Shown: positions 22,929 to 34,207 of the stretch, piece by piece
How the letters are laid out: every line of letters starts with the position of its first letter
How positions within the stretch are numbered: the stretch's first letter is position 1
DNA from: Rhizopus sp. PT2906
Lineage: Eukaryota > Mucoromycota > Mucoromycetes > Mucorales > Rhizopodaceae
Length of the DNA: 46,710 nt
Direction of reading: 5' to 3'
Assembly (NCBI GenBank): GCA_025529335.1
Contig: JAMYHX010000344.1
Span: forward strand, 1-46,710
Position numbers and translations under genes: made by a program
Notes under the pieces: model-generated
What the model was told of the DNA's origin: nothing
The model's input: the letters and a program-made list of their open reading frames with translations, nothing else
Databases searched by the model: none

Positions 22929-24091
22929 TCACCTACATGTTCCATGAGGAAATGACAGTACGCCATCCGTACACACGTATGCAGCATGCGTCTGGCTGAT
23001 ACACTGAAAGTGCTGCTCAAATCCAGTGCTTTGACGAAGACTGTTATTGCTTCTCAAGGTGAGAACGATGTCACGGAAGCTTCTGTCGCTATACTTAATA
23101 GGGATGACTGCAGCAACTTCTTCTATTGTTGGCAAATTCTGAATACGTCTGTCACCTCCTTCGATCAAACGCATTCTCATGGAAGGACTGATAACAATGT
23201 ACGGTGCATTAATTTCTGTTTGATAATTATTACTGTCGGTTTCATGGTTGCTCAATATCTCATGTGCATGACAATATACACTTGCAAAGGGATTGTATTG
23301 AGCAAGCATAGCTGAAAGCTCCCTAATGACCTCAAGATCAAGGTTACTGTTTCTTGTTTGTCTTCGTTCAGCGACATAGGAAGGATCAAAGATATATAGC
23401 TGAGCGTAGGAAGGCTCACTGCCCTCAACTGGAGTCAAAAGGGCCTTGACGGTGGCAAAGTGCGCCATGGATCTGAAAGGCGTTTAATCCACCTTTATTG
23501 TTAATGTTGTTGCTGTTGTTGTTGTTGACATGATCTTCAGCCGAGACAATGTCGCAGCCTAAAGAGGTAAACGTAAAGGCAGCGTTATACTGACGAAGGT
23601 TGTCCTTAAAATGCCTTCCTTAAGTGTCTGTACTTGCAAGCAAGTCCTTCAAGTATTGAGGCGGGTCAGGTAAGAGTTGCAATTGGACTGATCCCCGCTT
23701 GCAGCATGATTCCCAGCTAGGTTTCTCAGCGAAGATGTTTCTTGCCTTTCATCTATCCAATGCAAAGCATGGCAGTTTGGACATTCCTTGCCCATATGTC
23801 CAAGGTACAAAGGACGAAGGCGAGAAAGCTGCGAGATATAGGCAGCAGACTCTGCCCTGGGTCTGCCTCTGGTCTACTTTCAGCATCAGAAGACTCGACT
23901 GTTCTTCTTGGTCTGCCTCTAGGTCTAGTAGTGACGCCAGCTTCTTCGTGTTGGTCTTCGGCACGACGTCTGCGATGCGTGGCTGCAACTTTCTATTTAC
24001 ATGTTTAGCAGGTACGATGACGTGAATCAACTGATAAAGATGCATGGCAGGAAGAGCAGCTGATTGTACTTTGGCTGTTGTTGTTTTCCAT
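22929..24091 (-). pseudogene. Helitron replicase/helicase gene, N-terminal fragment
   Basis: From the ATG at 24091 the minus strand gives an AT-hook-like RPRGRPRR, then LGHMGKECPNCHALHWIDER, CCKRGSVQLQLLPDPPQYL, FTFTSLGCDI and GGLNAFQIHGAL. After a shift near 23460 come PSYAQLYIFDP, MLAQYNPFA, RMRLIEGGDRR, AAVIPIKYSDRSF and QTHAAYV. This is the order of the Helitron_like_N domain. In-frame TAA at 23620-23622 and at least two frameshifts break it. The relic stops at about 22929; the HUH (Rep) motif and the Pif1-like helicase are absent. It is a dead 5' fragment, on the same strand as and upstream of the Fanzor relic. Confidence 0.88.
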
Positions 24092-24638
24092 TTTTCTAAT
24101 AAGCATCAAGATGAGAACATTATGTTAGTGAACAGGGACTATATGAATTGGCCTTTTATTTTCTTTTTCAAGGCATGTCCATATCAGATTCCTTTAAAAA
24201 GGGTTTTATAGTATTGTAAAAATGAATATCAGGAGTGAGAGAAAGAAAAAATCAGAAGAGAGAGAGAGAGAAAAAGGGGAAAAGTAAGCTCATATGATTG
24301 TGATCCGAGACCCGGTTGGAACAAATGGCAAAAAAAGGCTTAGAGTGCGGTAAATTTCCGGTAAAAGTTTATGTTACTTGCATATTTTCCGACGTATTTT
24401 ATGGTCTAATTCCAGTACAAATTAGTGTTAGTGTTTATTTCTCTTTATATTGATGAGTCGTCTCTACTTGTTACTTCTCCCCCTTTTTCTCTGCGTAACT
24501 ATGTCAAGTGAACACAAGATTACCAGAAGCATACACACTCCTTCTTTTAGAGATGAATACAGACTCTTTTTTTTTATTATTAGTTTTATTCTGGGAATTG
24601 AAGATACATCGTAATGAGATCATTTTGTGTTTTCCTTT
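24092..24638. other. Intergenic between Helitron relic and VAP
   Basis: Purine-rich tract (GA)n near 24236-24276, then AT-rich sequence. I searched for a Helitron 5' TC end here but cannot fix one. No gene seen. Confidence 0.4.
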
Positions 24639-25529
24639 TTAATTTTTATGTTGCTGAAAGAAGTAAGCAATAGCAAGTGCCAGTAAAGCAAATAAGATAA
24701 GCATGCTAATAGGCGACTCTGTTGTCTTTTGAACTCTTTCAACAATCACCGTAGGTTCTGCATTACGCAACTGTTCAACTTCGTTCTTGTATTTCTTTAA
24801 TTCTTCTTCCATTTGCTTCATCTTTGCTTCAACTTCATTATTATCGGGCTGTTTTTCTTCTCTTCCATTTGTTACTATTGGTTGAGGATTAGCCTGAACT
24901 GGTTCCTATACAAAAAATATATATATGAGATCTTGCTCTATATATTCAATCTATAATTTACCATAGGCACTTGTTGTGCTTCTTGCTTGGGTTGAACATA
25001 TTCCACGCGCAATTTTTGCTGAGCAACAGATGTCTTTTCCTTGCTTTCAACGTGATTCCACTAAAGACTATAAGTATCCATGATAAACTCCTAGACAGGT
25101 AAACTTACAAGATCTCCTAAACTCATTGACTCTAGTGCTCCTTCAACTAACACGCTTACAAACAAGAATTTATCTTTACACTTGAAGTCAGCAGGTGGTT
25201 CTTCTCTAAAGGCTTGAAGCATAACTACAAACACATCAGCTGCGTCTAATAAAATAATTTTTTTTATATATATATTTTACTCTGGACAGTCATCGTGCTG
25301 TTGGGTTGAATGATTTCTGAATTAGGACGAACGCAATACAGTTTTGGTGCAGTCGTCTTTACTTTAAAGGCAACAGGTTTTGAATGAGGATTCCTGATTT
25401 GAACGTCCTTTTTAACAATGCGTGTTAATGGGCCTAAAAAACGATTAGGGTTCGGAATAATAATAAGGCACGTATATACTACTTACGTTCAAAGTAAATG
25501 GTGTTTTCTACGTCTAATTCGACCGACAT
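24639..25529 (-). CDS. VAP/Scs2 ER membrane-contact protein
   Basis: Five exons (25487-25529, 25281-25433, 25109-25245, 24962-25060, 24639-24905) join in phase to about 232 aa. Residues 1-111 form an MSP domain with the diagnostic FKVKTTAPKLYCVRPN segment, the basic pocket that binds FFAT motifs. A Gln-rich linker and a coiled coil (KQMEEELKKYKNEVEQL) follow. A C-terminal tail anchor (ISMLILFALLALAIAYFF) ends with a short basic tail. VAP holds lipid-transfer and regulatory proteins at ER contact sites. Length and layout are standard. The last ORF before the stop covers coiled coil plus anchor. Confidence 0.96.
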
Positions 25530-26434
25530 GGTTTATTATACAACACGCACACACGTACACAAGAGGTAAAAAAAAAAGACGCAAGGTATATTGACAAATG
25601 AAAAGAAAAAAGAAAAAAAAAATGTTTTCTCTCCTTCTCTCTCTCTCACTTTTTTTTTGGCTGTTGCAGGCTGACTTTGAAAATTAAAGATAACTTGTAA
25701 AAGTTGTAATTCTACCTGAATGACATCGATTACTACAGATTCTTTTTGCGGCTCCGATAGTTTCCATGGTAATCAATGTAGCTCCTCGCTTGATTTTTGT
25801 TCCTAGATAAATTGATACATTGCTTCAATAATCTGTGTGTAGATATGCGTATGTGTGTATTCATAGAGTTGTTTGTTGTGGACAATGAAAAATAACAGTC
25901 CTATCTTTATTCATATCCAGGCACAAACTATGGGCCTCGTAGTTTTGCTCAGAGCAGTAATGATCAAACAAATCAGAACGAAAGAAAGAGAAAAAGAAAG
26001 CCTTATAAGAATAGACTTTACATATATGATTTTTAGTGAAGGAAAGAAAGAAAGAGAGAGAAAAACAAATGACAAGTCAGTGTGCTAAATATCTACATGT
26101 ATTCCTGTTTGGTGCAAGAATGTTGACGCGTTGAAAATAAAGTCTATCACGTGATAGCATGGATACTTTCTCTTTCTGTCATGTAACAAAGGTTGTAATA
26201 AACTTTGCATATATTTCCCCCCTTTTTTTTTGTATTCAAAATAAACTATGCACGCGCATTCCTGAGTAAGTCTCTTTGCCCTGACATCGAAGGGTTTCTA
26301 TCTTTATTCTTTCCATAGAAGTATTAATAGTACCCTTTTTTTTTGGCTGATAATCAATCTATTTTATCAGGATTTAAAGCATTTATTAAATTCCTTTTTC
26401 TTCTTCTTCTTCTTTCTTTATTCCACATATACAA
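25530..26434. other. Divergent intergenic region VAP / bystin
   Basis: About 900 bp shared upstream region. It contains CT-rich leaders on both sides, a GA-rich stretch (26040-26065) and the perfect palindrome at 26144. No coding segment is supported. Confidence 0.5.
26144..26157. promoter_or_regulatory. 14-bp palindrome CTATCACGTGATAG
   Basis: A perfect palindrome centred on an E-box, 278 bp before the bystin ATG and 615 bp before the VAP ATG. A dimeric bHLH site is the simplest reading. Confidence 0.45.
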
Positions 26435-28254
26435 ATGGGAAAATACAACTTGGAAAAGGCGCATACTTTAACGAACGGACATGTTACACCTTATACAACT
26501 TGGGACAATAGTGACCTGAAAACCAAAAGACAGAAAGGGGATTTTTTTAGTTTGTTTAATGAAATAGACGGAATAGAGGCAAGATCTAGTTTTTTATTCG
26601 ATTTGGAACAAGATCTTACATTACGTGTATAGGCAGATGCTGATCAACACATAAAGGATGCGATCTCTCAAATCGAGCGAGATCAAACTAAACGATTAGA
26701 GGAATTAAGGCAACAGCAGGATCTTGACAGGTAGAATAATAACAATAATAATATAAAGACCATCGCCTTATATGATCATAGTGAAGAATCTCTTGTGGAT
26801 GAAGCTAAACAGCTAAGCACGAAAAGTGTGATTATTTCGTTTGATACATTAAAACTCGAATTTGATGAAGACAATAGAGGGAACGCTTTGTTCAAGATTG
26901 CTCTAATGGATGAGGATATAAGGCTACATCAGACGCCTACATGGCCTGTGCCAAAACCCGTGCCTATCATGAGTCTAGAAAGAATGCTGGTCCTGAGGAA
27001 GTATGAAAAGATGCAGCATGGTCAGATTGATTTTTTGTTGTCACTCAAAGAGGAAACTAAATCATTCATTTTGATAGGTATTGAAGACATACCTTTATCA
27101 GCATCTAATCCCAAGGTTGCAGAAATATACAAGAGGTGATAAGAAAAGACCTTCGTGCATACACAACCATATACTCATGTATATGTTGCAGGCTAGGCGT
27201 GTTTCTATCTCGATATAAAATAGGGAGACTACCAAGGTCATTCAAGATCATGCCTATGCTCAAAAATTGGGAAGAAGTGATCTATCTGGCTCAGCCTGAC
27301 CACTGGACGCCACAGGCAATGTACGAAGCATCTAAGCTGTTCATGAGCCATAACACAGCACAGATGCAAAAGTAAGTATCCATCAAGATAGAAAGAGGGG
27401 GCCACGCATTGATCTCTCATTCCATCCCCTTTTAGTTTTATTAGCTATGTGCTCTTTCCTTATACAAGGCAGCGCATTACTAATAACAATAATTATCATC
27501 TCGAGTATCCTGTCTTTCTTGCTCTTCAGACCGCTTTACTCAATGCACGCATCTTCACTTTGGGCTATCTTAAACCTCTTTGTGAATCTGGTGAATGTAC
27601 TGCCATGGAAGCCTCGGTGATTGGCTGTATCATGGCACTTCACACCAAACTGAAGCCAGTCCCTATTTTATGGTCACTCATGTCTCTTCCATTCAGTATA
27701 CCAACCACATTGTTTATACTTGTTGCTCTGGAAAGGAAAAGAAAGCGTATACCTCGTACATTTTACAAACCTTTGACATTTTATTTTATACGAGCTGCTG
27801 AATCAGCGAATCAATTACCTTATATTTGGTATCAAGCCCTCTATGTATTTGCTAAATAGTAAGTCATTTTTCTTTTTATTTTAATTGACACTTATTTTTT
27901 TTTTACTGTAGTTGTGCAGATGAACTTGACAAGTCGGAGCTATATCGATTAATGAAGCTGGTTCGTGCTCGGAAGGGGCATTATATGGATATGATCATGA
28001 ACATACAAAATATTTTGATGCCGCTTTTACCTTTGCATAAACCCGATGATTTTGATAGTCCGGCTGATGGGGAAGAAGAGGATGGGTTGAAAGACTTTGA
28101 AGAAGAGATCTTGAGTGATAGCGATATTGAAAGTTCGGACGAAAGTGATAATAGTTATGAGACAAACAGTGACAGCGATGGTGATGATGATAGCGATGAT
28201 GATTATGTACCTAATTCTGTGCGTCATCAACACGATGACATGATGGTTGATTAA
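26435..28254 (+). CDS. Bystin/Enp1-like 40S ribosome biogenesis protein
   Basis: Likely exons 26435-26588, 26637-26730, 26782-27135, 27192-27371, 27436-27858 and 27912-28254 give about 515 aa. The bystin domain is clear: NPKVAEIYKR, YKIGRLPRSFKIMP, NWEEVIYLAQPDHWTP, LCESGECT and LPYIWYQALYVFAKY. Enp1 is a nuclear and cytoplasmic assembly factor for the small ribosomal subunit. The domain is more divergent than usual, and the protein carries a long acidic Asp/Glu/Ser tail, which bystins normally lack. Intron 1 is uncertain: an in-frame TAG (26630-26632) must be spliced out, but the donor is weak (GTTTTT at 26589, or GTTTGT at 26550). Intron 2 (51 nt) also removes a TAG. Confidence 0.82.
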
Positions 28255-28982
28255 TAGTATTAAAGTCTTTTTACAAACAAAAGAGAGAAAGGGGCGTCCA
28301 TTCATCTCGTGTTACGTATCCTAAACAGGGCTCTGCATGATTTTTTATTTGTAACTGGCTTTTTGACATCAAAATTGTATTAAAGAAAGTCATTTTGTAT
28401 ACAGGATACATGAATCATGTGGCAAAAAAAGGGAGAGGGGGGAGGAGCAAAGTGTTTGATTGCTCACAGTAATTGATTGTGTGTGTTTGATGAATCTTGT
28501 AACAAATTTATTTTCACTCAGTATTTAAAAATGAAATCATTCACACAAGGCATAAATGGGGAACTTTTCGGAGTTCCTGTCTGACCATGGGAGAGAGAAG
28601 CAAAAGATGAAAAGTGAACCTTTACTTTGAACGATAAAGAACAAGAAAAAGATCAAGCAAATAGTAATAAAAGGTCATTAAGGAAAAAAAAAAAAAAAAG
28701 AATAAAAGAATAAAAGAATAAAATTTGAAAAATAAAGACAAGTGTGAAAATTATTTCCCTTTTTTTTTCTTCTTCTTCTTTGCTTGTTATTCTCTCTTTC
28801 TCTTTTTACTATTTTCTTGTTCTTTTCTATTCTTATAACTCGATTTCTTTCTTTTTTTGTGCTTATAATAACTCTTTTATTGACAAGAAATTCACTTGCC
28901 CTTAAAAAGAATCATCTACTGTTCATCGATCTACTCATTTCTTTCTTTTTTATATTTATTTTTACTGTAATCATTTGTCATC
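28255..28982. other. Intergenic, about 730 bp
   Basis: 3' region of bystin and T/C-rich promoter of the GATA gene (28750-28980). An A17 run and an AATAA/AGAATAA repeat lie near 28683-28720. No gene seen. Confidence 0.5.
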
Positions 28983-30474
28983 ATGCTTCAAACTCAATCA
29001 GACTCTAGGTAAGTTTGTTATTTATTCTTAATCTGATGCAAATGATTAAAACTTGCATTATTCAGCACTATACTTCTTGAGGCATTTCAACCATACAAGA
29101 TGCCATCTGTTTTTAGTCATCAGACATCAGCCGATCATGTCGATGGTCATCATAGTCGGTTTCAGACTCGTTGTTTAGGTTCTTGTCACATCAAGCTTAG
29201 ATCTGTTACATTTCCTACTTGTACATTCTATGAATTGACAGAATCGGAAATTTCAGAGATTAGCTCGTCATATAAAGAAGAGATGACGGATGAATCAACT
29301 GCTCTACTTCCTCCCAAAAAAAGAAAGCGTACCAAAGTCATTCGTTATGATTTGATATTCACAGTAAGCAATACCAGTCAAATACCTATGGAACAACAAA
29401 CTCTATATTTATTTCCTCGAGAAGCCATGACGGAATGTCTCACTGAATCTGCTCCTCATAAGGTAAGTAGCTAAATAATAAATGTATATATTTATATATT
29501 TATTTCCTTTAGATATTATACTCATTTTATCAAGATGGTCAAGATATAGAACATGAGGAATACACTCATGATACTCGACAGGACACTATCATCTCCATTT
29601 TGATGTCAAGCGTGCCTCAGGATCTGTATCTTGCCATGAAGCAAATGGTGGCTTCTTATGAACTCATGTGTCAAAGCATGATGGATCTAGTAAGGATTAT
29701 ATCTTTTTATTCTTTCTTGAGTGTTTAACCCATCATCGCAAATTGAAAAAAAAAGATGAGGTTGCATTATGAAAAGGCTGCTCAACAAAAGATGGAGGTG
29801 GCATTGCCTGATAAACGGTCATCTAAAATAGTAACGGATCACTGGAGCAGTGCTGAAGATGATTGGGATAAAGGTAAATAGAATACATCCCTCTTTCTGC
29901 GATGTTTAATTTTCATAAAGATGAAGACATGGCTGCAGAAGAAGAAGAAGAGGATACATTTATCAAACCAACCAAACGAACGAGTACCTCCAAAGCTTCT
30001 ATAGCTAAAACCAGCCCGATAAAGAAATGCTTATACTGTGGCTGTAAGACAACACCCATGTGGCGTAGAGGTCCGCAGGGTGCCGGCACTCTCTGTAACG
30101 CTTGTGGTGTCAAATGGAAGCATGGTAAAATTTTGAGTGATAAGCCGCCTAATGGCGATACTGTTCCGACCACGGAAAGAAGAAGAAAATCAAGCATTGC
30201 TGGTAGTAGCAAAAAGACAAACAAGAAGAAACAAAGTAATGCTCATGAAGAAGCTAATAATTTACCTATTACATGGGAAAGTACAACATCGTCTGATTCA
30301 AGTCCCTTAGATTCCTTTAGCTGCTCACCAAATAGTTCACCATCCCTTGCTACTTCTCTAATGGATAAAAGGAAACCATTGATTCCATATGATTCACAAG
30401 CACTCTCTGTCTATGTTGGTGAAAATGCAATAGAAGCAGCAGCCGTTCTTACGCTCTTGAAAAAGACAAAATAA
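28983..30474 (+). CDS. GATA-type zinc-finger transcription factor
   Basis: Five exons (28983-29008, 29066-29462, 29513-29689, 29756-29873, 29921-30474) join in phase to about 423 aa. One GATA finger lies at residues 276-301: CX2CX18CX2C with TPMWRRGP and LCNACGVKWK. The X18 spacing is the less common fungal class. Upstream is a conserved-looking 200-aa region with no domain I can name and a nuclear-localisation-like PPKKRKRTK. An acidic stretch precedes the finger, and a Ser-rich tail follows. It should bind GATA sites; target genes are unknown. The initiating exon is only 26 nt, supported by GTAAGT and phase. Confidence 0.9.
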
Positions 30475-31782
30475 TAAAATACCTGTGTAAATAGCATTGT
30501 TGTGAAAATGAAAGCTTCTGAGGTACTCTGTAATGCATCTAGTGGGCGGAATTTCATCTCCTCACACACATTGTGCCTTTAAGAATATAATGTCATGATT
30601 CCTCTCGATCTTCTACAAGGTATGCTCACACTTGGTTGCTCTACTTGCCTTTGATTTGATTCATTCTTTTTGAATTTGGCCAAGGTATGTACATCAGTAA
30701 ATCATTGCTCAGATTGATAGGTACTTTTGTGGATCTTGAAGAGAATATAATGACACATACAAAGGGTCTATATGAGGTTCATCATTATGCTTGAAATTTA
30801 TCGATTGGTATAGAGACAGAGTTTCTCTATGATAATGAATATAATGTCATCTTTAATACAGATGGCAGCTAATAGAGTTTCTTCCCATATATGTCACACC
30901 TAATAATCAATGAAATTTATCAAGAATTGCATATAAAAAGAAAGCAGGATACCGTGTTGGTAAGAGCAAATTTGACAATGGTAAAAGTCAAAGAATTTAG
31001 CATATGTAAAAAGAAATAAAGCACAGCAAGTTACGTACCATATATAAGTAAGATGGGTGTTCTATTGTCAATGGGCCCTTGGTGGAAGCAATTGTATGGG
31101 GGGGTAAACATGGCTTGTCTACTGCAGCCGTGCCTTGAAGAACATAAGATCTTTAAATTAACGCGATTGCATCACGCTAGCTTCAAGTAGTTTCTCTTCA
31201 CACTGTACATTAAAGACTGGCAAAGGGGGGGGGTGAATATCTCCTGGTTAATAATAACCTTCCATTCACATTTCCTTATTTAGTAAAAGTCAACATTTGA
31301 TTTTAGAATAAAAAAAAGATAAACTTTGTTTATCCATCTTCTTCTTCTTGATGTCGTTTTATATTCAATTAAAAGTAAAGATGAAGGGGGGTTATGCGAA
31401 CTTGATCTATGCTTTAAATGTTTTAAACAGATGATAGGCTTTTCGTTATAGATCAATTTCCTTTTATGTAAGGAGAGAGAACCCAGTAAACAATGGCGGA
31501 TGATTTGGTAAGTCAGCAGTTTTGATTGGATAATTTATAGGCTAACAATTAAAATGGGATAGATCTAGTAAAGGAGTGTTCCTGTTGTATAAAGATCCAT
31601 TCTATCCTCTGATGTTTATTTAAACATAGAGAAAGATGTGCTTTTCTGTTAGGAAGGGGAACATAATTGTTTGAGTTTGATTCACGTCATCATTTCTGTG
31701 GTGATATATATATATATAGGCTGCAATTTTTGTTTCTCCTTTTTTTCTTTTTCCTTTTTTTTCTTCTTATTGAACAGATTAA
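30475..31782. other. Intergenic, about 1.3 kb, with repeated 14-mers
   Basis: The 14-mer GAATATAATGTCAT occurs exactly at 30583 and 30838, with a variant (GAATATAATGACAC) at 30743. Three G-runs (five to eight long) lie at 31100, 31226 and 31386. A possible 5'-UTR intron of CAF1 runs from the GTAAGT at 31508 to the AG before 31778. No further gene is supported. Confidence 0.5.
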
Positions 31783-32922
31783 ATGCCAGTGAACGACGTG
31801 AAGTATATCAAAGAAGTGTGGGCGGAGAATTTAGAAGAAGAGATGGCATACCTTCGAGATTTAGTGGAAGACTATCCATATTTGGCTATGGTATAGAGCC
31901 CTTTGTTCAGTATCATTTAGCATAATGACCAACTAAGGATGCATAACAATTAGGATACTGAATTTCCTGGTGTTGTCGCTAGACCTATTGGCTCATTCAA
32001 AACTTCTTCTGATTATCATTATCAAACATTAAGATGTAATGTCGATTTGTTAAAGATTATTCAACTTGGAGTTACATTTGCTGATCAGCATGGAAACCTT
32101 CCTGGCAACGTCTGTACTTGGCAATTCAACTTCAAGTTTAGCTTAACGTAAGAAGGCAAAGAAAAAAAAAGAAAGAAAGCTATTACTTATGCAAAATATA
32201 CAGAGACGACATGTATGCGCAAGATTCAATTGAATTACTAACAAAATCAGGCATTGACTTTAAAAAACATGAAGAGTATGGAATTGATGTAGAACACTTT
32301 GGAGAACTTTTGATTAGTTCAGGCTTTGTGTTATTGGACGATGTCAAATGGATTTCATTTCATAGGTTTGTTTGTCCTTTAAACAAAGAACCAGAAAGTA
32401 ACAAGCTATATTAGTGGATATGATTTTGGATATTTGTTGAAAATACTGACATGTTCAGTGATGCCAGCAGATGAATCAGAGTTTTTTGATTTACTTCGTA
32501 CTTATTTCCCATGCATATATGATATAAAATATTTGATGAAGAGCTGTAAAAACCTAAAAGGTGGATTACAAGATATTGCGGATGATTTACAGGTATGATA
32601 GGATAACTTGTTCAATAAACACAGGACTTACATTTACAAAAGGTGGCAAGAATAGGGCCTCAACATCAAGCAGGGAGTGATAGTTTACTGACATGCACAA
32701 CCTTTTTTAAAATGAGGCAAATGTTCTTTGAAGATAAAATTGATGATCAAAAATATCTGTAAGTTCAAAAAATAACAAGTTGTTTTTCAACTAACACTTG
32801 ATAGTGGGTACCTATACGGATTAAAATGCAGTCCTACTAACAGCAACAACACTATAATGAAATCACTTACAACAGCAACACAGCATTTATCAATACAAAA
32901 TGATAAATCAAACGGAAAATAA
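31783..32922 (+). CDS. CAF1: CAF1/POP2 deadenylase of the CCR4-NOT complex
   Basis: Six exons (31783-31890, 31954-32147, 32204-32365, 32415-32592, 32643-32758, 32805-32922) give about 291 aa, the normal CNOT7 length. All DEDDh exonuclease residues are visible: D and E in DTEFPGVV, D in SGYDFGYL, H and D in HQAGSDSLLT. The protein shortens mRNA poly(A) tails in the cytoplasm as a NOT1-bound subunit. The start at 31783 (MPVNDVKYIKEVW) is the first in-frame ATG and matches the family's IREVWxxNLEEE opening. The third intron uses a GTTTGT donor, so weak donors are tolerated in this genome. Confidence 0.96.
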
Positions 32923-33036
32923 TAAAAAATAGTACAAAAAAAGAACGCCTTTTTTTATTGTGTGAGATGTTTAAATATATCGTGTACATAAAGTGATGTG
33001 TGTGGTATAAATACGAAAAATATACAAAAATAGATT
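32923..33036. other. Short convergent spacer CAF1 / MDH
   Basis: 114 bp, AT-rich, between the two stops; both 3' UTRs must share it. No other signal. Confidence 0.5.
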
Positions 33037-34207
33037 TTACAACTTGGGTCCTCCTTCAGCAATAAAGTTGGAGCCCTTTTCGATGTTTGTCTTCAATTCA
33101 GGAGCAGCCTTGGAGAACAATTCACGTTCGTATTCATTGATTTCACCAATAGGTAAAATCTTTTGGACACCATTAGGGCCTAATTCGACAGGAACTGAGA
33201 AATACTCGAGGTCACCAGCTAAACTCTTGATGGACTCAGCACCTGACTTGTCAGCACTGAGGTCAACGTAGGTGCATTCGACAACACCATGCTTTCCGGT
33301 GGCAGCAGCTTCGATAATGTTCAAAGCAAAACGAGCACCGGCGTAAGCCATGGAAAGAGTAGCTGAACCAGCACCGTCCTTGGCCTTGACGACTTCGTCA
33401 CCACCGAATTGAATACGGTAAGTGACCTTTTCGATTTGTTCCTTGCTCAACTTTTCAGTTCCGGGAACTTGTGAAAGTAAAGGTAGGATAGTGACACCAC
33501 TATGACCACCTACGACGGGAACACGAAGTGAGACAGGGTCGGTGCCAATCAATTCAGAGACAAAGGTAGAGGCACGAACGATGTCAAGAGTAGTGACGCC
33601 AAAGATTCTTTATGAATACACACACAAAAGTTCAGTCAAAATGAACAAATGAACATATTAGAGCTTACCTGCGAGGATCATAGACATTGTGTTGCTTGAA
33701 TACTTCAGCAACAATAGGAACAGTAGAGTTGACAGGGTTAGAGATGATGCACATGAATGCCTTGGGAGCAAACTTGGCAGCAGCAGTAGCCAAATCACGA
33801 ACAATACCAGCGTTGATCTTGAAAAGATCATCACGCGTCATACCTGGCTTTCTAGGAACACCAGCAGGAATGACAACTGATAAAAAATAGTCTCAATATA
33901 TGCAGATTCACACATGTGAGTGTATGTTATGATAACTTACCGACATCAGCGTCCTTGATGGCTTCTTCAAGTTGAGCAGCACCAACGTGTCCGGTCACCT
34001 TGGATTTTGTGTTGATATGGCTAGTAAGTGGATGAGTATCTTTGTTCACGATAAGACCAAGATAACGTACCTAAGGTCAGCAGCAACACCAGGAGTGTTG
34101 ACAATATCATAAAGAGATAAATGAGACACATAAGGAGATTGCTTCAAGAGCAAAGAGAGAGGTTGACCGATACCACCAGCAGCACCACAGACTGTAACTT
34201 TGACCAT
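33037..34207 (-). CDS. MDH: NAD-dependent malate dehydrogenase
   Basis: Four exons (34071-34207, 33941-34020, 33669-33876, 33037-33607) give about 331 aa. The nucleotide-binding loop is GAAGGIGQPL. The active-site loop is GVPRKPGMTRDDL with the substrate arginines, and ISNPVNST and the catalytic His in GGHSGVTILP are present. It interconverts malate and oxaloacetate. The protein is of the mitochondrial/glyoxysomal-like clade but has no targeting presequence; it starts directly at MVKVTVCGA. It ends GGPKL, a tripeptide (PKL) that can act as a weak peroxisomal PTS1. Location is thus cytosolic or peroxisomal. Codon choice looks more C-rich than in neighbours, typical of high expression. Confidence 0.97.

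Noticed and set aside
22986..23315. Plus-strand 109-aa frame
   Set aside because: Antisense to the Helitron_like_N relic, which has clear family blocks.
28027..28305. Minus-strand Ile/Thr-rich 92-aa frame
   Set aside because: Shadow of the acidic GAT/GAC tail of bystin.
31493..31507. ATGGCGGATGATTTG as the CAF1 start exon
   Set aside because: Splicing it to the AG before 31778 gives the wrong frame; it fits better as 5'-UTR, with the start at 31783.
31671..31925. Plus-strand 84-aa frame over the CAF1 start
   Set aside because: It is another frame of CAF1 exon 1; the CAF1 frame has the family match and correct splicing.
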